This document shows, in pieces, positions 25,666 through 33,639 of a stretch of DNA of 64,000 nucleotides. Under the pieces are notes generated by a model. The model ran no database searches. It was given only the letters and a program-made list of their open reading frames with translations, and had not been told where the DNA came from. This DNA is from Pseudomonas sp. MWU16-30317. Its GTDB lineage: Bacteria > Pseudomonadota > Gammaproteobacteria > Pseudomonadales > Pseudomonadaceae. Position numbers and translations under genes: made by a program. Location of the stretch: contig NZ_JAIWJA010000007.1 of assembly GCF_020515695.1 (NCBI RefSeq), positions 62,001 to 126,000 of the forward strand, read 5' to 3'. How positions within the stretch are numbered: the stretch's first letter is position 1; each line of letters opens with the position of its first letter.

Positions 25666-26840
25666 CAGACGCAGGCCTCCGTCAGGTGCCGACCGATGTC
25701 GTCAAGGCTGTAGATGGCATCGGCGAGGTTGGCTTTGACGATCGCCATGGGCATGCCATAGATCACGCAGCTGGCTTCGTCCTGGGCCCAGATTTGGCTG
25801 CCGCCCTGTTTGAGCAGACGTGCGCCTTCTCGGCCGTCGGCGCCCATGCCAGTCAACACCACCGCCAGCACTTTGTCGCCGTAGGACTTGGCCGCGGAAC
25901 CGAAGGTGATGTCCACGCAGGGCTTGTAATTGAGACGCTCATCGCCGGGCAGGATCTTCACCGTGCCGCGGCCATCGACCATCATCTGTTTGCCGCCAGG
26001 TGCCAACAGCGCCAGGCCAGGGCGCAGCACGTCGCCGTCCTCGGCTTCCTTGACCTGGATCTGGCAGAGCTTGTCGAGGCGCTCGGCGAAGGCTTTGGTG
26101 AAGGCCGCCGGCATGTGCTGAACCAGCACGATAGGCGCCGGGAAATTGGCCGGCAGTTGGGTGAGCACCCGTTGCAGCGCGACCGGGCCGCCCGTGGAGG
26201 TACCGATGGCGACCAGTTTGTAGGATTTACGCTTGGGCGGTGGGGACAACGGCTGCGCCGGGGCATCAGCGGCGGGGCGCGGGGCCGGGCTGCGTGCAGC
26301 GGGAGCAGGTGCCGGGCTGCGGGTGACGCTTTCGCGGGCGGGCCTAGCGCCCACAGGCGCAGCGCCAACGGGGGCGGCTCTGGTTGTGGGGGCGGGTTCT
26401 GCCCGCGAAGCAGGCGCCGCAGTCGCAAAGCTGCTGCGGCGGTTGCTGCGCGCGAGGGTGTGAATCTTCTCGCACAGCATCTGCCGGACTTTCTCGGGAT
26501 TGCGCGAGATGTCTTCGAAATTCTTGGGAAGAAAATCCGTGGCCCCGGCGTCCAGCGCATCGAGGGTCACTCGGGCGCCTTCGTGGGTCAGGGAGGAGAA
26601 CATCAATACCGGCGTCGGACAGCGCTGCATGATATGCCGCACCGCAGTGATGCCGTCCATCATCGGCATCTCGTAGTCCATGGTGATGACGTCGGGCTTG
26701 AGCGCGATGGCCTGATCGATGGCTTCGCGACCGTTGGTAGCGGTGCCGACGACCTGGATAGTGCTATCCGAGGCAAGAATTTCCGAGACACGGCGGCGGA
26801 AGAAACCGGAATCATCCACCACCAGAACCTTGACTGCCAT
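25665..26840 (-). CDS. cheB: Chemotaxis methylesterase/deamidase CheB
   Basis: 391 residues. REC domain 1-120 with phospho-acceptor D55 (ITMDYEMPMMDG). A long Ala/Pro/Arg-rich linker (about 140-205) then leads to the esterase domain with catalytic Ser in GTSTGGPVALQ, His in VQHMPAAFT and Asp in GMGADGREG. It demethylates receptor glutamates for adaptation. The start at 26840 has GGAG five bases upstream; a GTG two codons earlier is too close to that site. Confidence 0.95.
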   Translation of the reverse strand: MAVKVLVVDDSGFFRRRVSEILASDSTIQVVGTATNGREAIDQAIALKPDVITMDYEMPMMDGITAVRHIMQRCPTPVLMFSSLTHEGARVTLDALDAGATDFLPKNFEDISRNPEKVRQMLCEKIHTLARSNRRSSFATAAPASRAEPAPTTRAAPVGAAPVGARPARESVTRSPAPAPAARSPAPRPAADAPAQPLSPPPKRKSYKLVAIGTSTGGPVALQRVLTQLPANFPAPIVLVQHMPAAFTKAFAERLDKLCQIQVKEAEDGDVLRPGLALLAPGGKQMMVDGRGTVKILPGDERLNYKPCVDITFGSAAKSYGDKVLAVVLTGMGADGREGARLLKQGGSQIWAQDEASCVIYGMPMAIVKANLADAIYSLDDIGRHLTEACV

Positions 26841-26886
26841 AAACACTCCATTAGGCCGGGCAGCACGGAGGCTGCCCTGCCGTTAA

Positions 26887-29148
26887 TCAGATACGCCGTG
26901 CCGCATAGCGTTTGAGCATGCTCGGTACGTCGAGGATCAGGGCGATGCGACCGTCACCGGTAATGGTGGCACCCGACATGCCTGGCGTGCCCTGCAGCAT
27001 CTTGCCCAGCGGTTTGATCACCACTTCTTCCTGGCCCACCAACTGGTCGACCACGAAGCCGATGCGCTGGGTGCCCACGGAGAGGATCACCACATGGCCT
27101 TCACGTTGTTCTTCATGAGCGGCCGAGGACACCAGCCAGCGCTTGAGGTAGAACAGCGGCAGGGCCTTGTCGCGCACGATGACCACTTCCTGGCCGTCGA
27201 CCACGTTGGTCCGCGACAGGTCGAGGTGGAAGATCTCGTTGACGTTGACCAGCGGGAAGGCGAAGGCCTGGTTGCCGAGCATGACCATCAGGGTCGGCAT
27301 GATCGCCAGCGTCAGCGGAACCTTGATGACGATCTTCGAGCCCTGGCCCTTGGTCGAGTAGATGTTGATGGTGCCGTTGAGCTGGGAGATCTTGGTTTTC
27401 ACCACATCCATGCCCACACCGCGGCCCGACACGTCGGATATCTCGGTCTTGGTCGAGAAACCCGGGGCGAAGATCAGGTTGTAGCACTCGGTGTCGCTCA
27501 GGCGATCGGCGGCATCCTTGTCCATGACGCCACGCTTGACGGCAATGTTGCGCAGCACCTGCGGGTCCATGCCCTTGCCGTCGTCGGAGATCGACAAGAG
27601 GATATGGTCGCCTTCCTGTTCAGCCGAAAGCACGACCTTGCCGCCGCGCGCCTTGCCTGAAGCTTCACGCTCTTCGGGAGTTTCGACGCCGTGGTCGACG
27701 GCGTTGCGCACCAAGTGGACCAACGGGTCGGCCAGGGCCTCGACGAGGTTCTTGTCGAGGTCGGTTTCTTCGCCCACCAGCTCCAGGTTGATTTCTTTCT
27801 TGAGCTGGCGCGCCAGATCGCGAACCAGGCGCGGGAAGCGCCCGAAGACCTTCTTGATCGGCTGCATGCGGGTCTTCATGACCGCAGTCTGCAGGTCGGC
27901 GGTGACCACATCGAGGTTGGACACGGCTTTTTGCATCGACTCGTCGGCGCTGTTGGCACCCAGGCGCACCAGACGGTTACGCACCAGTACCAGTTCGCCG
28001 ACCATGTTCATGATTTCGTCCAGCCGCGCGGTGTCGACCCGTACAGTGGTTTCCGCCTCGGTGGTGGCAGGCTTTTCGCCGCTTGGCACTGGCGCACGAG
28101 CGGGCGCCGGGGCAGCGGCCTTGGCAGGTTCGGCCTTGGCGGCGGGCGCTGGCTCAGCCTTGGCCGCCGGGGCAGGCGCGGGCTTGGCAGCGGCTGGCGC
28201 AGCAGCTTTCGCCGGGGCGGTGGCCACGGCGGTTTCGGTGAATTTGCCCTTGCCATGCAGCTCATCGAGCAAGGACTCGAACTCATCGTCCGAGATCAGA
28301 TCCGCCGAGCCTGCCGACGCGGCATTGGCTGCAGGCGCAGCCGGAGCCGCAGCGGCTGGCGCAACGGCGTCAGGCGCGAATGAGCCTTTACCGTGCAACT
28401 GATCGAGCAAGGCTTCGAATTCGTCGTCGGTGATTTCATCGCTGGCCGCGGCCTTGCCGGTCGCTGCACCTGCAGCGGGGCTGGCAGGTGCTGCGGCCGG
28501 TGCCGAGAATTGGCCTTTGCCATGCAACTGGTCGAGCAGCGACTCGAACTCGTCATCGGTGATTTCGTCACCGCTGGCGGGCGTCGGCGCTGCAGCAGCA
28601 GGGGCTGGCGCAGCAGGTGCCTGGCCCTCGGCCTCAGCTTCGGCTTTGGAAGCGCTGAGGCTGTTGAGCAGGGATTCGAATTCGTCATCGGTGATATCGA
28701 CAGGCTCTTCAGCCACGACTTCAACCGGGGCAGGCGCTGCGGCGACTTCGTCGGCACTGGCCGGTTCGGCCAACCGCGCCAGCGCTGCCAACAACTCGGG
28801 CGTGGCTGGCGTGACCTCGGTGCGTTCGCGCACTTCGCCGAACATGCTATTGACGGCGTCGAGTGCCTCAAGCACCACGTCCATCAGCTCCGAGTCAACG
28901 CGACGCTCACCCTTGCGCAGGATGTCGAAGACGTTTTCGGCGATGTGGCAGCACTCCACCAGCTCATTGAGCTGGAGGAAGCCGGCGCCGCCTTTAACAG
29001 TGTGGAATCCGCGAAAAATGGCATTGAGCAAATCCGCATCATCTGGCCGGCTCTCGAGCTCTACCAGTTGTTCGGAGAGTTGCTCGAGGATCTCGCCGGC
29101 CTCTACCAGGAAATCCTGAAGGATTTCTTCATCGGCGCCGAAGCTCAT
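26887..29148 (-). CDS. cheA: Chemotaxis histidine kinase CheA with four internal repeats
   Basis: 753 residues. P1 Hpt domain with H49 (FRGFHTVKGGAGF). Residues 130-355 hold no recognisable P2; instead there are four copies of an (I/L)(T/S)DDEFE(S/A)LL-type motif at about 151, 194, 237 and 283, three of them ending LHGKG, separated by Ala/Pro-rich spacers. P3 dimerisation begins near RVDTARLDEIMNMVGELVLVRNRL, P4 ATPase has NAVDHGVE and GRGVGMDVV, and the P5 CheW-like domain ends the protein. It phosphorylates CheY and CheB. A repeat region in this position is where Vibrio CheA binds ParP, which fits the parP/parC genes downstream. Confidence 0.96.
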   Translation of the reverse strand: MSFGADEEILQDFLVEAGEILEQLSEQLVELESRPDDADLLNAIFRGFHTVKGGAGFLQLNELVECCHIAENVFDILRKGERRVDSELMDVVLEALDAVNSMFGEVRERTEVTPATPELLAALARLAEPASADEVAAAPAPVEVVAEEPVDITDDEFESLLNSLSASKAEAEAEGQAPAAPAPAAAAPTPASGDEITDDEFESLLDQLHGKGQFSAPAAAPASPAAGAATGKAAASDEITDDEFEALLDQLHGKGSFAPDAVAPAAAAPAAPAANAASAGSADLISDDEFESLLDELHGKGKFTETAVATAPAKAAAPAAAKPAPAPAAKAEPAPAAKAEPAKAAAPAPARAPVPSGEKPATTEAETTVRVDTARLDEIMNMVGELVLVRNRLVRLGANSADESMQKAVSNLDVVTADLQTAVMKTRMQPIKKVFGRFPRLVRDLARQLKKEINLELVGEETDLDKNLVEALADPLVHLVRNAVDHGVETPEEREASGKARGGKVVLSAEQEGDHILLSISDDGKGMDPQVLRNIAVKRGVMDKDAADRLSDTECYNLIFAPGFSTKTEISDVSGRGVGMDVVKTKISQLNGTINIYSTKGQGSKIVIKVPLTLAIMPTLMVMLGNQAFAFPLVNVNEIFHLDLSRTNVVDGQEVVIVRDKALPLFYLKRWLVSSAAHEEQREGHVVILSVGTQRIGFVVDQLVGQEEVVIKPLGKMLQGTPGMSGATITGDGRIALILDVPSMLKRYAARRI
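28246..28698 (-). repeat. Four-fold DDEFESLL repeat region inside cheA
   Basis: The repeat cores start at CheA residues 151, 194, 237 and 283, spaced 43-46 residues. Consensus ITDDEFESLLDQLHGKG; the first copy lacks the LHGKG end. The DNA copies have diverged at synonymous sites, so the protein sequence appears selected rather than recently duplicated. Confidence 0.85.
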
Positions 29149-29193
29149 GTGGGTGCTCCCTGGAATTCGTTGACCGTCATCAGTATCTGGAAA

Positions 29194-29979
29194 CTAGAAC
29201 CCCAGGCTGGACAGCAGATCGTCGACGTCATCCTGTCCGGATACAACGTCATCACGTTTATCGGCATGAATCTGCGGACCTTCACCCCTGGTGGGATGTT
29301 TTTCTTTATCTTTTTCGTCGCGCAGTTGCTGATGGTCGTGTTGGATCCCTGCAAAACGGTCAACTTGACTGGCCATGAGCACCAGTTTGAGCAGATTGCT
29401 TTCGACTTCAGTGACCATTTGCGTGACCCGCTTGATCACCTGACCGGTAAGGTCCTGGTAATCCTGGGCCAGCAAAATGTCGTTGAGGTGCGAGGAGACT
29501 TGCCGCGCATCGGTTTCGCTGCGGGTCAGAAAACCGTCCACACGCTTGACCAGCTCGCGAAATTCATCGGGCGAAGTCTCGCGGCGCTGGAAGCGCTGCC
29601 AGTCCTGGCGCAGGCTGGCGGCGTCGTCGGCCAACGAGCCTACGAGCGGCGTGCTTTGCTCCACCAGGTCCATGGTGCGGTTGGCGGCGGCATCGGTCAG
29701 ACGCACGACATAGGACAGCCGTTCGGTGGCGTCGGTTATCTGCGACACCTCTTCGGCCTGTGGCATGTTTGGATCGATCTGGAAGTCGACGATGGCGCTG
29801 TGCAGCTCACGGGTGAGCTTGCCAATCTCCTGATACAGGCCGCGATCACGGGTTTGGTTCAACTCGTGAATCAATTGCACCGCTTCGCCGAACTTGCCTT
29901 GTTCCAGGCGTTCGACCAACTCCTGGGCATTCTTTTTCAGGGTCGACTCGAAGTCACCCAAACTGGATTGCTTGTCCAT
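29194..29979 (-). CDS. cheZ: Protein phosphatase CheZ
   Basis: 261 residues, almost wholly helical. The phosphatase region includes LAQDYQDLTGQVIKRVTQMV, with the catalytic Gln of the DYQDLTGQ motif, and the extreme C-terminus DDVDDLLSSLGF is the CheY-docking helix. It dephosphorylates CheY-P, resetting the motor signal. It lies 22 bases after cheY and 45 before cheA, in the order cheY-cheZ-cheA. Confidence 0.96.
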   Translation of the reverse strand: MDKQSSLGDFESTLKKNAQELVERLEQGKFGEAVQLIHELNQTRDRGLYQEIGKLTRELHSAIVDFQIDPNMPQAEEVSQITDATERLSYVVRLTDAAANRTMDLVEQSTPLVGSLADDAASLRQDWQRFQRRETSPDEFRELVKRVDGFLTRSETDARQVSSHLNDILLAQDYQDLTGQVIKRVTQMVTEVESNLLKLVLMASQVDRFAGIQHDHQQLRDEKDKEKHPTRGEGPQIHADKRDDVVSGQDDVDDLLSSLGF

Positions 29980-30001
29980 ACTGCTGCCCCCGTGGCGTCA
30001 T

Positions 30002-30376
30002 TCAGCTGTTGACGCGCTCGAAGATCTTCTCGATTTTTTCTTTCAGCACTTGCGCAGTGAAAGGCTTGACCACATAGCCGTTCACGCCGGCCTGGGCAGC
30101 TTCGATGATCTGTTCACGCTTCGCTTCGGCCGTCACCATCAACACTGGGAGGCTTTTGAGACGTTCATCGGCGCGGACCTGACGCAGCAGGTCGATGCCG
30201 GACATGCCGGGCATGTTCCAGTCGGTCACCAGAAAGTCGAAGCTGCCCGCTTGCAGCATCGGCAACGCTGTGAGGCCGTCGTCGGCTTCCGAGGTGTTGG
30301 TGAACCCCAGATCGCGCAGCAGGTTCTTGATGATCCGCCGCATCGTCGAAAAGTCGTCGACGATGAGGATTTTCAT
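30002..30376 (-). CDS. cheY: Chemotaxis response regulator CheY
   Basis: 124 residues as a lone REC domain: acidic pair D7/D8, phospho-acceptor D52 (VTDWNMPGMSG), Thr in VTAEAK and Lys in YVVKPF. CheY-P binds FliM/FliN. ATG 30376 gives the usual CheY length. However, the strong GGAGG is 17 bases from this ATG and seven bases from an in-frame TTG at 30388, which would add four residues (start LDKNM). First gene of the chemotaxis operon; no confident promoter was seen between it and the 30504-30575 inverted repeat. Confidence 0.95.
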   Translation of the reverse strand: MKILIVDDFSTMRRIIKNLLRDLGFTNTSEADDGLTALPMLQAGSFDFLVTDWNMPGMSGIDLLRQVRADERLKSLPVLMVTAEAKREQIIEAAQAGVNGYVVKPFTAQVLKEKIEKIFERVNS

Positions 30377-30503
30377 GTTCTTGTCCAAGTAGACCTCCAA
30401 GCAGTCTTTAACGCACCCAGCACCTGGGTGCGCGATCAATCAAAACCAGTTATTTTCACATCAAGACCGCAGTGTTGCTTCGACCCTGTGGCGTGGGCTG
30501 CCT

Positions 30504-30575
30504 CCTGTGGGAGCAAGGCTTGCCCGCGAAGGCGTTAGTACGGACGCCTTCGCGGGCAAGCCTTGCTCCCACAGG
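30504..30575. repeat. Perfect 32-base inverted repeat (REPIN) between cheY and fliA
   Basis: Arms 30504-30535 and 30544-30575 are exact inverted copies (GAGCAAGGCTTGCCCGCGAA core) with an eight-base loop. It separates the end of fliA from the start of the cheY operon, both on the minus strand, so it probably terminates the fliA transcript and isolates cheY. Confidence 0.85.
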
Positions 30576-30609
30576 TGCTCGGCTCAGGCCACCGGGCCTT
30601 TTCAATACT

Positions 30610-31353
30610 TCATCTTGCCCGCCACTCACCCAGGCGACTGCGCAAACGCGCCGCGCACTGGCTGTGCAGCTGGCTGACCCGCGATTCGCTGACCCCCAGC
30701 ACTTCGCCGATCTCCTTGAGGTTGAGTTCCTCGTCGTAGTACAGCGACAGCACCAGTTTTTCCCGTTCCGGCAAGTTGGCGATGGCGTCGGCCAAGGCTG
30801 CCTGAAAGCGCTCGTCTTCCAGGCCGCGTGACGGTTCCGGGCTACCGCTGGCGCCCTCCTCGTGCAGGCCTTCATGCTCGCCGTCCTGCAACAGATCGTC
30901 GAAGCTGAACAGGCGACTGCCCAAGGTATCGTTCAGAATCCCGTAATAATCATCCAGACTCATCTGGAGTTCGGCCGCAACCTCGTGATCTTTAGCGTCG
31001 CGACCGGTTTTTGCTTCAATTGCACGAATCGCGTCACTGACCATGCGCGTATTGCGATGCACCGAACGCGGCGCCCAGTCACCTTTGCGCACCTCGTCGA
31101 GCATGGCGCCACGGATGCGGATACCGGCATAGGTCTCGAAACTCGCGCCTTTGCTGGAGTCGTACTTGGTCGAAACTTCAAGCAGGCCGATCATCCCGGC
31201 CTGAATCAGGTCCTCGACCTGCACGCTGGCCGGCAGGCGCGCCAGCAGGTGGTAGGCGATGCGCTTGACCAGCGGCGCGTAGGTCTCGATCAGTTGATAC
31301 TGCTGAGACTCGCGCGACGCCTTGTTGTACATCCGATATCCGCTTGCGCTCAT
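30610..31353 (-). CDS. fliA: Flagellar sigma factor FliA (sigma28)
   Basis: 247 residues from ATG 31353, which overlaps the fleN stop by four bases. Sigma region 2 (LVKRIAYHLLARLPASVQVEDLIQAGMIGLLEVSTKYD), region 3, and region 4 (LPEREKLVLSLYYDEELNLKEIGEVLGVSESRVSQLHSQCAARLR) are all present. It directs late flagellar promoters such as fliC and is held by FlgM (not in this window) until the hook is complete. Confidence 0.96.
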   Translation of the reverse strand: MSASGYRMYNKASRESQQYQLIETYAPLVKRIAYHLLARLPASVQVEDLIQAGMIGLLEVSTKYDSSKGASFETYAGIRIRGAMLDEVRKGDWAPRSVHRNTRMVSDAIRAIEAKTGRDAKDHEVAAELQMSLDDYYGILNDTLGSRLFSFDDLLQDGEHEGLHEEGASGSPEPSRGLEDERFQAALADAIANLPEREKLVLSLYYDEELNLKEIGEVLGVSESRVSQLHSQCAARLRSRLGEWRAR

Positions 31354-32183
31354 GAGACAGGTCCCGCACTGGTTTGCTGAACCAAACGTTCGACGAAGAA
31401 CTCCAGGTGCCCGCGTGGGTTGGCAGGCAAGGGCCAGGTGTCGACCTTTTGGGCGATCGCCTTGAAGGCCAGCGCGCATTTGGAGCGCGGGAAGGCCTCG
31501 TAGACGGCACGTTGTTTCTGCACAGCCTTGCGTACCGATTCGTCGTACGGCACGGCGCCCACATACTGCAGGGCCACGTCGAGGAAACGGTCAGTTACCT
31601 TGGTCAGCTTGGCGAACAGGTTGCGACCTTCCTGCGGGCTCTGGGCCATGTTGGCCAGGACCCGGAAGCGATTCATGCCGTAGTCGCGGTTGAGCAGCTT
31701 GATCAATGCGTAGGCATCGGTGATCGAGGTGGGCTCGTCGCACACTACCAGCAGGACTTCCTGAGCGGCGCGCACAAAGCTGACCACCGAGTCGCCGATG
31801 CCGGCTGCGGTGTCGATCACCAGCACATCGAGGTTGTCGCCGATGTCGCTGAAGGCCTGGATCAAGCCGGCATGCTGGGCAGGCGTCAGATGCACCATGC
31901 TCTGGGTCCCGGAGGCAGCCGGCACGATACGAATGCCGCCGGGCCCCTGCAGGAGCACGTCACGTAACTCGCAGCGCCCTTCGATGACGTCTGCCAGCGT
32001 GCGTTTAGGCGTCAGGCCGAGCAACACGTCGACGTTGGCCAGACCGAGGTCGGCGTCCATCAACATGACTCTGCGGCCAAGTTCCGCCAGCGCCAGTGAG
32101 AGGTTCACCGACACGTTGGTCTTGCCGACGCCACCTTTACCGCCGGTTACGGCGATCACCTGTACGGGATGCATGCTACCCAT
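31350..32183 (-). CDS. fleN: Flagellar number regulator FleN (FlhG)
   Basis: A 277-residue MinD-family ATPase: GGKGGVGKTNVSVN (residues 14-27), MLMDADLGLANVD, and VLVIDTAAGIGDSVV. FleN binds FleQ and represses flagellar genes, limiting the cell to one or a set number of polar flagella. It follows flhF, with a 121-base gap of unremarkable sequence, and is coupled to fliA by a four-base overlap. Confidence 0.95.
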   Translation of the reverse strand: MGSMHPVQVIAVTGGKGGVGKTNVSVNLSLALAELGRRVMLMDADLGLANVDVLLGLTPKRTLADVIEGRCELRDVLLQGPGGIRIVPAASGTQSMVHLTPAQHAGLIQAFSDIGDNLDVLVIDTAAGIGDSVVSFVRAAQEVLLVVCDEPTSITDAYALIKLLNRDYGMNRFRVLANMAQSPQEGRNLFAKLTKVTDRFLDVALQYVGAVPYDESVRKAVQKQRAVYEAFPRSKCALAFKAIAQKVDTWPLPANPRGHLEFFVERLVQQTSAGPVS

Positions 32184-32304
32184 GTTCGTTCTTTACCTTG
32201 TCACTTAGACCGAGGCCACACGACTGACTGCGCTTCATCATCTGAAGATTGCCTGGCAGACCATCGATGCAGGTGGATTGCAACGTTTTCATTGTTTGTT
32301 TACC

Positions 32305-33627
32305 TCAACCCGCGCGCTTGCCGGGGCTGTGGTAGAGATCAGCGAACATATCGGCCATGGCCTCTTCGCTGGGCTCCTCTTGCATTTGCATGTTCACCGC
32401 GCGGGTGACCAATTGATGTTTGCGCGGCAAATGCAGGTCATCCGGGATGCGCGGGCCATCAGTCAGATAGGCCACGGGCAAGGCGTGGTGGATGGCCAGG
32501 CTCAACACCTCGCCCAGGCTGGCGCTTTCGTCCAGCTTGGTGAGGATGCAGCCCGACAGGCCACAACGCTTGTAACTGTGATAGGCCGCGGTCAGCACCT
32601 GCTTCTGGCTGGTGGTAGCCAGCACCAGGTAATTGCGCGCCTTGATGCCACGACCGGCGAGGCTCTCCAGTTGCAGGCGCAGGGCCGGGTCGCTGGCTTG
32701 CAGGCCGGCGGTGTCGATCAACACCACGCGCTTGCGCAACAGCGGCTCAAGCGCCTGTCCCAGGGATTGCCCAGGATCGACGTGGGTCACCGAGACATTG
32801 AGAATGCGCCCCAGCGTCTTGAGTTGCTCCTGTGCACCGATACGAAAGCTGTCCATGCTCACCAGTGCAATGTTCTGCGCGCCGTACTTGAGGACGTAAC
32901 GGGCGGCCAGCTTGGCCAGGGTGGTGGTCTTGCCCATGCCGGCAGGGCCGACCATGGCGATCACACCGCCCTCTTCCAGAGGCTCGACTTCAGGGGTGAC
33001 GATCATCCGGGTCAGGTGCGCGAGCAGCATGCGCCAGGCCTGACGGGGTTCTTCGATATCGGCGGTGAGCGCGAGCAGGTCGCGCGACAACGGGCCGCTG
33101 AGGCCGATGCGCTGCAGGCGGCGCCAGAGGTTGGCCTGCTGCGGACGGCTGCCCTGCAGTTGGGTCCAGGCCAACGAGCCAAGTTGCACTTCGAGCAGTT
33201 CGCGCAGGCCGTTGAGCTCCGAGCGCATGGAGTCGAACAGGCGCTGGTCGACCCCAGGCTGGGCTGGCGCGACAGGCGCCGCCGGACGCGCAGGCTCTTC
33301 GAAACGCGCTTCGATCAATGGCTCGGCCGCCGTCAGCGGCAGCCCGGCAAACAGCTGACGATTGGTGTGCGCAGGGCTCTCGCCACGCTGGCCGAGTTCC
33401 GCCTGAGCGGTAACGATGCGCGACTGGGTCTTGCGCAGCTCGTCTTCGAGCTCGACGTTAGGCACCCGCGGCGCCAGCGCCGAGAGCTTGTAATCCAGCG
33501 CGGCAGTCAGTTCCACACCGCCGGCGATCCGACGGTTGCCGATGATCGCGGCTTCGGCGCCCAGCTCGTCACGGACCAGTTTCATGGCCTGACGCATATC
33601 GGCTGCGAAAAAACGCTTAACTTGCAT
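32305..33627 (-). CDS. flhF: Signal-recognition-like GTPase FlhF
   Basis: 440 residues: a basic B domain (MQVKRFFAADMRQAMKLVRDELGAEAAIIGNRRI), a variable linker, an N domain, and a G domain with P-loop GPAGMGKTTTLAKLA, DSFRIGAQEQLK and VVLIDTAGL. FlhF marks the pole where the flagellum is built and recruits FliF. It begins 12 bases after the flhA stop. Confidence 0.95.
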   Translation of the reverse strand: MQVKRFFAADMRQAMKLVRDELGAEAAIIGNRRIAGGVELTAALDYKLSALAPRVPNVELEDELRKTQSRIVTAQAELGQRGESPAHTNRQLFAGLPLTAAEPLIEARFEEPARPAAPVAPAQPGVDQRLFDSMRSELNGLRELLEVQLGSLAWTQLQGSRPQQANLWRRLQRIGLSGPLSRDLLALTADIEEPRQAWRMLLAHLTRMIVTPEVEPLEEGGVIAMVGPAGMGKTTTLAKLAARYVLKYGAQNIALVSMDSFRIGAQEQLKTLGRILNVSVTHVDPGQSLGQALEPLLRKRVVLIDTAGLQASDPALRLQLESLAGRGIKARNYLVLATTSQKQVLTAAYHSYKRCGLSGCILTKLDESASLGEVLSLAIHHALPVAYLTDGPRIPDDLHLPRKHQLVTRAVNMQMQEEPSEEAMADMFADLYHSPGKRAG

Positions 33628-33639
33628 AACCCATCACCC

